Part shown: one piece after another, positions 25,101 through 36,871 of the stretch
Position numbering within the stretch: position 1 is the first letter of the stretch
Layout: each line of letters starts with the position of its first letter
NCBI RefSeq assembly: GCF_047663525.1
Contig: NC_092589.1
Location: forward strand, 63,864,001 to 63,928,000
Direction of reading: 5' to 3'
Origin: Anas platyrhynchos
Lineage: Eukaryota > Chordata > Aves > Anseriformes > Anatidae
Length of the DNA: 64,000 nt
Made by a program: the position numbers and the translations under genes
The notes under the pieces: model-generated
The model's input: only the letters and a program-made list of their open reading frames with translations
Databases searched by the model: none
Told to the model about the DNA's origin: nothing

Positions 25101-28100
25101 CGTTAGCAGGAAGAAGTGTGCTTGAGTGAATATGTATGAAAGGTTAATTTCTTAAGATGCTGCAGTTCTGTGACAGATGTAAGTGGCTGCGCTTGCATCT
25201 CAGGTTTGCTGAGATGGGAATTTGTTTCATTGTGGGAAGCTCAGAAATTTCTTGAGGAACCTATTTAGGGAATTTTAGGTGAGTTGTTTGGTCAGATATT
25301 TCTGTACGGATCGAAATGTTTGATATTACTTGGACTTGGAAGTCTTTCTCTAAGCTGGGATTCTGCTGTGTTTAGTCAAGCGTAACACTAACATTGGGTG
25401 CCATAGAGAATTGTGGCAGGGTCACCAAGTCCTGTTGGGCAGAAAGCTTTCACCAGTGACATGAAATGAAGTAAAACACCCAGAGTGCAAGCAGGTTGGT
25501 CTGCTGCCCCTGGAGTGAGCATGGTTTGCTGCTTGCTGGTCGTGGCATGCTCTGGGCATGCAGCCCTGCTGGTTGAGTGGAAGGAGCAGATCAGCCTCAG
25601 CATCTGGGCTCACAAGCCCCAGAGCCAGCAGAGCTCTGGAAATGTCATGTGCTTCATGTGCTGATATGGTGATAAACGAGAGCCTGTTGTGTTTTACTAG
25701 AGTTAGTTCCTTTGGCCTTGTGAAGTAAAAATGAGTTGGATATCAGTAGCAAAAGACTGACATGGCATCTTTTGTTTCTGAGCAGCAATATTTCCTTTCA
25801 GCTGATGATTGACTCCCACCTCAGCTGTAGGACATCTTTCTCTGCCTTGCAGAAAACTAAAAAGTCAAGGAAAAAAGAGGGGTGATAACTTTCCCTTAAG
25901 TGAGTTTAACATAAAGTTTTTAAAAAGAGGAAGGAAATAGATGGGTTGCCTGAACAAATGGTGCGTAAGAAATATTAGAGTTAACTTGTAGCATTCAGAT
26001 CCTTGCTGAATCCACAGGTGGGGTAAACTGATAGAAACACTGGCATCACTGTAGGGGCATCAGTCTGCACTGTCTTAGGCCTGCCAGGCATCTCAGTGCC
26101 TATGAAGGCTCTAATCCCAAGTCATTCAAAGCTGTGGAGGAGAGGCCCTCATTTATTCCACTTTTTTGTGCCTTTGAGGGACGTTGGGGCCTGCATCACT
26201 CCATACTCTGTGGTCCCTCCATGCAGAGGCCTGGGCACGCACATGGCCAGCTCTTCCTACTAACGTGAAACTCCTGAAAGAATGAGGCCTTTGGCTGTTA
26301 AATCAAATTCATGTTACATGGTAGCACAGAATCCTAATGAAGGAAACCACAGGAAATTTATGACTCCAGGGCCTCAGCTGCCAGTCATCCTTCCTTGCTC
26401 GTGCCAACTAGAAGTAGCAAAGTTGTCAAAATAAATTATGATTAAAAGGGGAGATGGCACAGCAGGTTATTCAGCTTTGTGGAATATTTTGCAATGCTAT
26501 ACATCATAAAAGTTAGTCTTTCAAATGCCAGACATCTACTTTCATTATCATTATTACAGAGTAAGTCTTAAATACTAAAGGGCAAGCAGAAAGCACAGGT
26601 TTAATTTTGTACTCAAACATCCCTTCTAAAAACAGGGGAAAAAAGAAGTGACTCTAGTATTAAGGAAGTTTTATGCAGTTCTCCTCAGCTAAATATCTCT
26701 CTCTCAATAACTCTGTAGCCAAGTGAAAATTGTGAGACTGTGTTAGATTTGAACTACAGGTTGTGATGTTGGTCCCAGTGGGAGCATGAGAGGTATGAGA
26801 GAGCTGATTGATGTAGCTTTTTATTTCATTTTTTTTTCTCCCTAGAATTTTATTTCTTTGCTTAAACTAGATACTTAAGTTCCTGAAGTGCTGTCATTTT
26901 ATGCTACATTGACCACTAAACTTGAAATGGGAGAAGTTTGATTTTTGGAGTTAAAATACATGCATAATGTCAGGAATCATCTTGGATTTCAGCTACCTGA
27001 AGAAATTATTTATACTCTTGAGTATGAAGAATAACACCATGGCAATATACAGACTGAATAATTTGGGGTCTGTGTGACATATCAGCAGTATATTTAAGAA
27101 ATTCTATAGAAAATTCTGGATAGTTTTGTGTCTGTTTATGAAGCATGAGACAGTCAAGGTGATGTTTCTTACATACTTACACCAGAAGTTCAGCTCATAT
27201 GTATACTGTAAGACTTGATGGTTGACTGAAGAACTGCTAGGGTTTTGATATTGGAAAACGCAGTTTAAAAAAAAAAATTAGACTAAAAAATCCAGTGGTC
27301 CAGCTATAGCACCTCATTAAATTTTCTGAAAATAATCTTTTTCATTGCATAGGATATTTTCAGAAGAGTTTTATAGGTTTTCATAAACTCTTAGGCAGAT
27401 GAAAATGGCAAAGTCTTTAAAGGGTTAGAAACTGTCATGTATGTGGGGATGGTGATCTTTTGTAGGTCCTTCAGTAGATCAGTTCTTGTGAAATGTGTGG
27501 CATACATTTTTTCTTGTTGGTCTGATTAAGGGAAAGCTGGAATTGGCATCCTCATATTTTCTATGTCAAAACAAATGAAAAATGGTTTGTATTTTTAAGT
27601 ATTTTAAGTTTTTCTTGTGTGCTCTAAAGAATGATACTATGACAACAAAACAGTTCATTCTTCATGAACTTCTATAAAGAGAAGAAAGTGTGATGAGGTA
27701 GAAAGCACAAGTATATTGCTCTTTACAAAACATTTAAGTTGAAAATTGGGTATATTTGAAAATGAAAGTACAACTTTTTTATACATAGCAGTTTCAATAA
27801 AGCTAGAGATGAACAAACATTTGTCCCATTTGCAGAGTGAATCTTTGTCATAAAAGCCTCAAGGTGACCACACTCAAAAAGGTTAATCTTAAATACAATT
27901 TTAAAATCACCTGTGTGAATTTTTTCTGGCTTTGAACTTTAGCAGTGAAAACTATTTAATGCATGCACAAAAAAAAAAGTGACAACTTCCAAATGCAAAA
28001 AAATCCTCCTAAATAAGGTTTTGAATACTTCTATTTTATAAATGTATGTTAGATTACAGTGCTAAATTGGGAAGATATGACTGCTTTTGGCACATTCAAC

Positions 28101-30685
28101 ACTGATGTAGTCTCTATCTAGCAGTTTGAATATAGCTCTAAGGCTCAAAATCTTCTGTTTTCAGGTATTTTCAGTCTCTATTGGGAACCTACCAATCTAT
28201 GAATCTGTCGTATAGCAAAAGGTAATAGTAGGCAGCTGGGATCACTCCCAGATACTCTACTGAATCTTTAAAGGCAAAATGCTTTTCTAGCAGTATTTGA
28301 TGCACCCACTCAATGATCTATGAAAAAAAAATCAGGCAGTTTTACAATTTGCTTTTAACTTGTCCATTTGCTAAAGTAGCTGTTGTTTCAGCCTATTGAA
28401 TTTATTTCTTTTAGCCAAGAACAGCAGCTGGTTGCTTCTTTCCACACAAAAGTTTAAGAAAAGTAATAATGTTCATTGTTTCATTGTTTTTGCTCTGTCC
28501 CACACATTCCTCCCAGGCCATGCAAGGGAGAAATAATTCAATAGAGCACAGAACATAAAGGCCTTTTTTCCCCCATTTCGTTAATGCAGAAACTCCAGTA
28601 TTTGTTTCTAAGGCAAAGCCATCTTTATGTGAAAGACCATTGCAAATGTCGGGCTGAGCAGACCAGTGGCAATTCCTTGCCTCTGAGGAAGGATGTGGAA
28701 TTAATTCCTGGCATTCTAGTCTCAGTTGTCTGAATTTCCCTTGTGTCCTCAAGTATGAAAAACTTATAATACTTTGCAAGCAAGCTTATGTTAAAAAAAA
28801 AAGTCCAACATGCTGAATAGAAGCTAGCATCTGGGGAAATGTGTCTTTAAACTAGCAAATGTCTGGCTTGGCTTGTCAAGGCTTTGTGTGAAATTCATCC
28901 CTATAATACCTTCCATAAGTAAGTCTTGGAGCTTCATTTATTCACATTTGACAATTATTTTGGAACTAGTCAGCTTTTTGAAATGTTATCACCTATTTTT
29001 CTTAAGCTTTTCAAGCTGTCCTGAAATATTGTATGGCTGAGAGTAGGCAAAATGCAAGGAACATTAGAAATAATAAAATAAACATATGCATGTTTTATGG
29101 TGTGTTTGGTAGTCATGATAGGAAAGGGTAGAAGTTATAGTAATACAGTACATTTCCCTTAATTAGGCTTTTTCTGAGACAAATGCATGCTTTAATGAAC
29201 ACATCAAATGTCCATTAAAGTTGCACAACCATTAACTGTTTGTTAATATTAAAAGACCAACTGCAAGTGAAAACTAGAAATACTTACTGAAGTCAATTAC
29301 TTCAGGGCTTCCCAAGAGTTAGATATTTTTTTTTTTTCCAGGTGTATCTGATGAATGTTAGAATCCCCAAATCATTGGAGTGGCAATGAACACATTTATT
29401 ACCATCTCTTTAATGTACTTTCACAGTTTAAAGTTTTCTCCTGTGGCAGTTTAGAGAAAAAATTGAATGCCAAAGAGGTTGTTTGTAAAATACAAAGCAC
29501 CCCTGCAGGACTGCTCTCTGGCAGCACAATTTTGCAAATATCGTATGCATCCTTTTTCCAGGCATGTCAGAAATTCTGAAAAAGTATATTCAAGCTCACT
29601 GTGGGGGGAACAAAAAACACTTTCCTTTTAATTGTGTGGTTGTGTTGTTTTACTGCTGAGTGTAAACTGCTAGGTTTTTCTTCTGCTGTTGCAGTCTTTT
29701 CTGAAGGTAGTTGTTTTTATATTTGTACAGTGTACTCTCTGCATGTCCAAGCACAACCTTTGCAAAAGTAAAGTTTGACAATTTGAAAAGATAATCCACA
29801 CTTCAGTGATGATTTCATAGTCCTCTAAAACATACAGGGGATAATCACCAGGATTTGGCATTTTAGTGAGAATCAGGAAAGCAACTTTTATCATCTTATT
29901 GATGTTTAAACTGCTATTCACTGAGTTCTCTAAGTTTTATTTAAGGGAGATCTGGGATGGCTGATGCTTTCAGAATACCTCACAAATGGACAGCATTGAG
30001 CATTAGAGTCTAACTTTGGAAGCTGCTTTTATATTAAGGGTTTGATTAAATAGATGACAGTAAAGATTAGCAACATGTACCATGCTAGGAATCTTGAGGA
30101 TTCTTCTACTTCATAGTCTCTGTTAAAACTCAGTGCTGTTAATATAACACAGCAGAAATTTTAGGTGTAATGTTTTTCTGTAGTAAGGCCATATAAACCA
30201 AGCAAGCAGAAACATTGTCCTTCCCTGCACTTAATTCCAAGGCCATAGCATGACTGCAGCCACATAGAATACATAAAACTTAACATTTTCTCAGTGAAAT
30301 TTTAATTGGAAATATTATGATCACAGAAAATTTCTAATGAACCTTGGGAGTGACCAAAGCAAGCTTTTTGGAAGCAAGTTAATGTCTTTTTTTTTTTTTT
30401 TTTAATGAAGGACAAAGGTATGTATGTATGCAAGTGCACTGTATTAAGAACAGAAAATGAATGTAAGTTTCACAGCAAAGGAACATCTTGCATGGTCTCA
30501 CTCAGCAGAATTATGCTGAAACACTTCCATTCCAAGCTACAATGAAAGAGGTAGGAAAAAAATACTTCTTTACACCCTTAATGAAAGACAGGGAGTAGAT
30601 TACTTCTGGCATTCTGTTTGGGAGGTACTTTGAAATAGCCATTTGAATATACCACAAACACTACCCATATATTGCATAAAGACAT

Positions 30686-30691
30686 TTTATT
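30686..30691 (-). promoter_or_regulatory. LAMA2: LAMA2 polyadenylation signal (AATAAA)
   Basis: The + strand TTTATT gives AATAAA on the LAMA2 strand, 84 bp past the stop codon. It is the first perfect hexamer and implies a 3'UTR of only about 100-115 nt, ending near 30665-30675. Confidence 0.7.
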
Positions 30692-30775
30692 ATGAATGCA
30701 GTGTATATATATTTTTTTGTTTTGTTTTTAATCTGAGATGCTTATACAAACAGACCCGTATCAGCTGAATGACAG

Positions 30776-30933
30776 TTAGTTTGCAGGGCATGATACTGGT
30801 TGAACACCCTTCAGCTCCAAAGCTTTGCTAAAGTTAATCTCTTGAGCTTTAGCGGTACCCTTGGTGAGCTTCAGAAATCGAATACATCCTTTAAAACGGA
30901 TATTAGTGGTCAGCCCAAATTGGGTCACACCAT
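30776..30933 (-). CDS. LAMA2: LAMA2 terminal coding exon (end of LG5)
   Basis: The acceptor is ccctcag, followed by AT, which completes the Asp codon split after GYP. The exon then encodes 51 residues and TAA at 30776-30778. The peptide contains FGLTTNIRFKGCIRFLKLTK and ends ALELKGVQPVSCPAN, the laminin alpha-2 C-terminus. The two Cys (GCIRF and VSC) form the standard LG disulfide. LG5 with LG4 forms the alpha-dystroglycan-binding unit. No truncation or odd codon is seen. Confidence 0.97.
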
Positions 30934-32454
30934 CTGAGGGAGGAAAAAAAGGCAAAAGGAATTAGATAAGTTTGAGTTGCTACTTCAGTTTGTTCTACAA
31001 CAGTCCTGCTAAAGATTAAATGTCCCCAGTGAGATATATATGTACATATATAATGTTTTATTTGCTCTATATCATCTAATAGTCTCAAAAACTGAAAAAC
31101 ATCATGAATGAATATGATAAATCCCTAATGTAATAGTAACAATCCAGTCTTCCTTCTTTTTCCTGTCCAAGCATGACAGTGGCAGAATCTGAGGATGTTT
31201 AAACTGCCATTGTAAACTATATAAATCAGGAAAATAGGTAAGTGAAACAAAATGGCCAAATGACAGTTTGTTACCTACAAGTGGTGTATGATAGTTACAT
31301 GCTCATCCTGCCAACTTCTAAAGTATTTATCCACAACATAACAGAGGAAAAGAGGGGAAAAGAAGGCCAAAAGTGATGCGATATTCATTAGCCCTAGTAT
31401 CTTGAGAAAGTCATTTCCTCAACCATGTGCTTCAGCTGTCATATAAAGAAGTTTTCAAACTCTCTTCCTTTCCTTTTCTTTCTTTCTTTTTGCATACTCT
31501 TTATATGTATGTATAAATTATGTGTATAAAGTGCTCGTTATCATATCGATAAACATTCTTTGGAATCACTCTGATGGCAGGAGTGGGAAGTCAGCCCGTT
31601 AGCACCTCAGCACTCTTGTCACTTCTGTTTCTAACCAACAGAAAGAAAAAAAAAAGCCACAAGACTTTGTTATCACCCTGGCTGGATGGTTCTGCTACAT
31701 CATCAGGGCTGCAGGGAGACCTGTGAACAAAGGAGGGAACTATCCTACTGTGAATGGACAGTGACAGAAGTGAGGGTTGGTTTTTGTCAGCATAGTGAAA
31801 GATGAAGCTAGCTGAAGAGCTCAGCCCAGTTATGGATCCTGTTCAATTACCACAGCTAGAAACAAGATATCTCAAGGACTTCCAGACTACTGAGTAGGAA
31901 ATTTTGATTAGTTTCTCTTTTTTTTTTGTAGTTTCTATAGGGTCACTAGACTCTACAGTGAAAACATTCATCAGGAAAAGGTGTTCTCTCAACTCTGTGC
32001 AAGCTGTTGTCCACATTCCTCAATTCCTCATATTTAACATGCTCGTGTACACACAGTGCCTTGCCTCCTCAAGGCATGCATGTATGTATGTTTTCTTTCA
32101 GTAAATTTAAGTTGCCAAATACTGTTACTTTTGGTTATTAAAAGAGAAAGTTTTAACAGGGAGGCTGTGTGCATTGTGAGCAGCAGAAGGCAGAAAGTTT
32201 GCCTGCTCCTCTGTGACAGCATCTCTATTTGAGACTGGGCAGGGGGGACTGGTGAGAATCCTGTAGTGCTGCAGAACTTCTAATTCTGAAATGCGAAATT
32301 CTGGGTGTGGAAACATGCATCCATGCCAAGCGATACAAACTTAGGTATTCTTATCCACCAATTTCAGCGTACTAGTCCTAATTGCATTTATGACATTACC
32401 AAGGCAGTATTGCTAGAGCACAAGTAAAGCATTTCTTATGCCTTAAATGCTTAC
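30934..32454 (-). other. LAMA2: LAMA2 intron between the last two exons
   Basis: The donor is gtaagc at 32449-32454 and the acceptor ccctcag at 30934-30940. A 1.5-kb intron with a short CTTT-rich tract near 31465-31490. No repeat or nested gene is recognised. Confidence 0.85.
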
Positions 32455-32677
32455 CAGGATATCCTCCAACAAAGACAGGGTCATTAGTGTCTGCTGAGGT
32501 CGAGGCTCTGTTTGGACTGTTACCATCCACTTGTGTGTCATCTACAGTCAGCTCTAAATGGTGTTTGATCTTGTTTGCAACAACCTTGTGCCACTGCCCA
32601 TCACACAATCTGTTTGGTGCATCAGGTTCATAGATAGCAGAGAATCGGCCTGCACCATTGTCAACATGAAACATCAC
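32455..32677 (-). CDS. LAMA2: LAMA2 exon, LG5 core
   Basis: The 223-nt exon runs from acceptor ttttcag to donor gtaagc and encodes VMFHVDNGAGRF at its start, then LCDGQWHKVVANKIKHHLEL, SADTNDPVFVGGYP and one base (phase 1). The FHVDNGAGRF and CDGQWHKV motifs are laminin LG hallmarks. The SADTNDP loop is probably part of the LG5 calcium and dystroglycan surface, by analogy with the known mouse LG5 structure. The ATG inside the exon (codon 2) is internal and is not a start. Confidence 0.97.
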
Positions 32678-33191
32678 CTGAAAAGCATGACATCAAAGTG
32701 AGGTATTTCTCAAAACAGTTACACAGTTCTTTTTTTTATGTCTGTGTATTTAAAATCAACACACTCAGACTTCACACTCTAAAGCTCTGATTTAATAACA
32801 TTCTGTGTCAATTGCTGTCCTTCTGCATAGTCTCAGGGAGGGTCTGCGTCATGTCACTCATATAAATGGAATGGAAATGTGCAAACCTGTTGTAGAGTTT
32901 GTTATTTTTCATGTTTATCTTAGTTTTTGAATCCCCTTTCTATGTACTCTCTAAACAGCTCCTTATAATAATAGAATACCGACTGGTTTAACAGACTGAA
33001 ATAAAAGATACACATAGGAAACTAGTATTATTAATGATGAAGGCTTTCCTCAAAACATTTCCTGTTCAAATTTAAGTATGGATGTTGCAGTTTTGGGAAA
33101 GTCAAGTGTTACAGTTTGCATTCAAAAAGTCTTTGAAAAGATGCTTTTAAAAAAGAATATTTACAAAGAGTTAAAACTGCTTTCTACTTAC

Positions 33192-33322
33192 TTTTCCATC
33201 CACTAATTCGATGCCAAGCCCATCCATCTTCTGGCTGCTTACTCCTAGGAGCACACCATTCATCTGTGTTGTGCGGAATTCAAATTCCACTAGCAGATCT
33301 GTTCCCACTCTGTATGCACCAA
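33192..33322 (-). CDS. LAMA2: LAMA2 exon, first part of LG5
   Basis: The 131-nt exon lies between acceptor ttctctccaag and donor gtaagt. Two bases complete Val, then 43 codons follow, including GTDLLVEFEFRTTQMNGVLL and SSQKMDGLGIELVDGK. The FEFRT and NGVLLG motifs are the beta-strand signature of LG modules. The MDG aspartate is a probable calcium ligand by family analogy. Splicing is in phase on both sides. Confidence 0.96.
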
Positions 33323-33687
33323 CTTGGAGAGAAAAGGGAAAGTGTAATAAAATGAAGAAAGGTACTTAATTACATTATTCCTAATAATCACACAATGCAT
33401 TGCCATTAATGCAAGGTAGTTACCTTGTATAACTTAGCATTATTAACGCACTCCATTTCATATGAAATCATGTAAGAAACAGTTATGGTGGCTGCACTTT
33501 GTGTGAGACCTTGCTAGAAAGTCATATATTCCATCCCTAGGCAAGATAATTAAAAACTGTAAGTGGTATTTTCATATTCTGGTCTCACTTTGCCTCCAGT
33601 CAACAGGAGTTAGGTAGCACTAGACATTTTTGAAAACATCTCCTCTTTCTTTGTTCTTTGCCTATCAGCAAAATTGCTGTTTGCTAC

Positions 33688-33841
33688 CTGTTTTGGCAAA
33701 GCCTGTTCCATCGAAGTATGTTCCTTTCTGGGCAGTGACAAAGCACTTTCCAACGTTGAAGCTTGAAGTTGGGTTATCCAGGTCAACAGGTGATTCTGTC
33801 ATTTTAAAACTTCTGATGCAGCCGTCAATGCTATAGGTGAC
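33688..33841 (-). CDS. LAMA2: LAMA2 exon, LG4 end and LG4-LG5 junction
   Basis: The 154-nt exon starts after gaatgcag with VTYSIDGCIRSFKMTE and ends GTYFDGTGFAKT plus one base. The first half closes LG4 (the GC...GKC disulfide). CFVTAQKGTYFDGTGFA is the short link into LG5 and starts its first strand. The donor is gtagca, weaker than the neighbours. It is separated from the next exon by only 365 bp. Confidence 0.96.
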
Positions 33842-36715
33842 CTGCATTCAATATTTCAAACAAAATGTATAACTTTGCAAATCAAACTGAAATGATTAGA
33901 ATAAAGGCCTACATTTTGTCACTAAAAAGTACCTTTTCTTTGCTGGTTTTATGGAGCTGAATAATACTTTAATTTTATGTGGCTAATCCTTAATATCTGA
34001 TTATAATTGGTATCTAATCTCGATCACGCTAAGGAGGAATTACATTACTTTTCAGAGATGTGATCTCTATTTGGCTTAATGGGGGACATAAAATAATACA
34101 CTGCATAATGAAACATAGCAAATTACATCAGCAATGCAGGAATTTAATGGCCTATACTTTACCTTTTTAATTACTAGGTTATGGGGTTTGCAAGTAGACA
34201 AAGATACTGGATATAGTTCTCTAGGCTGCTGGTAATTTTATGAGGGCTTTTTTTCTCCTTTTAATCACTTTACTGTGGGTCTACATGGTAAGACTGAGCT
34301 AATGGATTTAGGCACTTACTGAAATGAACTGCACCCCAACATATAAGTTGTTGGCCATACATATTTTCTCATATAATCTTCTATAGGGCCAGCAACCATT
34401 CTGACAGTGGCCACACCAGTGGCCAGAGAGCTGGGTGGAGGAAGGGGATGTGCTCAGGTGCATGGGTGTTCCAGTGCTGGGTAGCAAACTGCATCACCAG
34501 CTTGGCTTCTGCACAAAGAACACTTTTTTGTGACCATGGGTGGGTGGCGTGGGCATGCTGAAGCTGATGATATGAGTGAGATCCTGCTTAGGGGTCAGGA
34601 ATGAGGGGCTGCCCAGGTCCCATCCCAGTGGGACCTCTGGAAGCCATTGGCATCTTCCCCTCTATGAACTACCCTAGAGCTCTCCTTCCCAAGGTATGCA
34701 GATGCTGCTTTTTGGTTCTCAGCTTTATATAGCAGCCTAACTTAGTGTCAGGAAAGTTTATCCATGATAACAATGGGAGAGAGGAAAATTATAAATATGC
34801 ACTTTAAGGAAGAAAAAGAAGACATATTCATAAGCAATGCAACACAACAGAGCAAAATAAAAATCAGTTTATACAATACTGTGAAAAAATATGTACAAAT
34901 ATAGAAAGAAGAAAGAAACATCTGCAGATGGAAGTCTTGATTCTGTACACTACTTTCTCTAATAATATCCTGACTAGCAATTTGAAAGGCTTTCTAAAAC
35001 CACCTCTTAAAAAAACATCCCTTTCCTTCTAAATCAAAGCTGCATGTAGTGTGATATATATATATCTTATTACTACTAAAAAAACCTGTACAAAGTTTTC
35101 ATGGAAACTTTAGAAATATCAGTGAATATATTCAGCTCCAAGCTGAGTATATTCTTTATATATCTTTATGTATTGCTTTTCTGTCAGATTTTTCAGAGAC
35201 CTTTTTCTAAGTGAAAATTGTCTCCAAATCAACATCATGTTTCCAGAAAAAACCCATACCAGAAAACAATTCTTACCATCTTCACTGTGAAATTCAATCA
35301 TAGAAATGCAAGATTTGTAGACAACTTGATAACATTCTCTAACTTCAAAATTTTAGTTTCCCAATAGAAAAGCAAACTCGGTTATACTTTAGCATGCTAA
35401 CAGGCTATATAAATTCTTTTGCCGAAAGTAGAGTTTTGCATGCTTAAAATGTGACATCTGTTGATGTCAAACAAGTAGGTATCAGTCTTCTGATAGGAAG
35501 CCAGCCCACCTACCACTACATACTAGACTAGTGTCTAAAGAGGTTGACATCTGTTTAGCAGAAAGCCTGAACTAAGATAATACATGCTTTCAACTTTGCT
35601 TCAGTCTTTACATGAAACCTACAACACAATATTCTATTAATACATCATGAGATGTACTTTACTGGGAATGATTGAAAGGCAAGCACTGATTTTTACCTTC
35701 TGTGAATGACATTTGAAGTCACAGCTTCATTAAATCCTAAAGCACTTAAGACTGTCAGAATCTGACACGACTGTTATTGCCAGACTGAGCCATTTATCTG
35801 CTTGGGTTCCCTCTATTACTTCTGACATTAGCAATAGGTAAGAATTTAGCGTTACCTTTCTCCTCAGATTAGTATATGTAAATTGCAGTTGTATTTCAAA
35901 TAACATAATTTGATAGCATTAGGAATTATATTTTTGGGTAGCTATGTATGCTTTTGTTTTTCAGTGCCTCAGATCTGGTTAGATAAATCCATATGGTCTG
36001 GGTGGGGGAATACAGTGTTCCTATTTAATCCTAGAGTTTCCAGGCCAAAATGATATTAACCTCTGTTTGCCAAGACATCTTTCACGTCAGCATGAAAACT
36101 GGACATTTAGGCTGAACCAGTGATAAATATGCACATTTGAGGACAGCAGATTTTTCATGGTCTTACTCCAAATACATTCTCTTCTAAGCTAGCAATAACA
36201 ACTCAAACCCAATTACTACAGTAAGCAGCAGTACTACTGAGTACTTAGGGGTAGTTTTGGCTTCTACTGCTTCTCTTAAGAGATGTTTTCTCTGTTTATT
36301 AGCTCTCACTGCAAGATGGATTACAGCCAAGAGAAAAGGCAAGTGATATTCAGGAACTTATGCTCTGGCTGTGTAGTGATACAAGTGAATGCAAGTATAT
36401 GGATATTTCTACTTTTCCGTAACAATAGCTGTTTGCTATTCCTAGTTCTTTACATTAACTGGGTTCTGAGTCAGATCCTCCCACTGGAAGGAGTTAGTAT
36501 ACCTTATAACTATATAGTATACTTATAGTATACTTATAACTAAGTTAGTATACCTTCAGTATACTTTTGATACCATTTATCAAAAATCCATTTTATCAAA
36601 TATTTATTAATACTCAAGAGCAGTCTAGGGAAAAAGCAAAACAAAACTTGGAAGATACCAGTACCAATCGAGACATACTTAAGGAGTGTATAATAACTTA
36701 TTTAAATGTGCTTAC
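33842..36715 (-). other. LAMA2: LAMA2 intron within LG4
   Basis: A 2.9-kb intron. Its 5' part (36492-36564) holds five GTATAC sites in 68 bp and a 14-bp direct repeat. A GC-richer patch at about 34380-34700 shows no recognisable gene or repeat. Confidence 0.8.
36492..36568. repeat. GTATAC-rich direct/inverted repeat cluster
   Basis: AGTTAGTATACCTT occurs at 36492-36505 and again at 36543-36556. GTATAC occurs five times between 36497 and 36564. GTATACTTATAAC faces a near-complementary TAACTATATAGTATAC. It lies in a LAMA2 intron about 150 bp from an exon donor. Confidence 0.8.
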
Positions 36716-36871
36716 CGGACCAATTCTTCTAGTTGTGTAGTTAATGGGTAATCCTCCAACATACAGCATCCCTACAACATCCAATATATCAGCTTTTTTG
36801 GGGCTCACAGTACTGTTTGAAACGCCATCTACTATGAGGTTTCCTTCTTGCTTGGTTCGAATGACTTTTAT
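36716..36871 (-). CDS. LAMA2: LAMA2 exon, LG4 middle
   Basis: The 156-nt, phase-0 exon has acceptor attttcttttag and donor gtaagc. It encodes IKVIRTKQEGNLIVDGVSNS, then SPKKADILDVVGMLYVGGLP and INYTTRRIGP. The LYVGGLP motif is the conserved LG strand before the C-terminal disulfide. There are two N-glycosylation sequons (NST and NYT). As a symmetric exon it could be skipped in frame, but skipping would remove core LG strands. Confidence 0.97.

Larger units (their letters stand above)
19576..30664. other. Intergenic, no gene supported
   Basis: Eleven kilobases without a recognisable gene up to the LAMA2 3' end. It contains pyrimidine-rich tracts (21477-21530, T17 at 21495-21511; T16 at 24942-24957; T17 at 30387-30403), a C/A-rich stretch at about 20200-20270, and a 0.6-kb AT-rich, repeat-free block around 22.1-22.7 kb with an 18-bp palindrome. 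The longest open frames are about 120 codons or less and match nothing I recognise. Confidence 0.6.
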
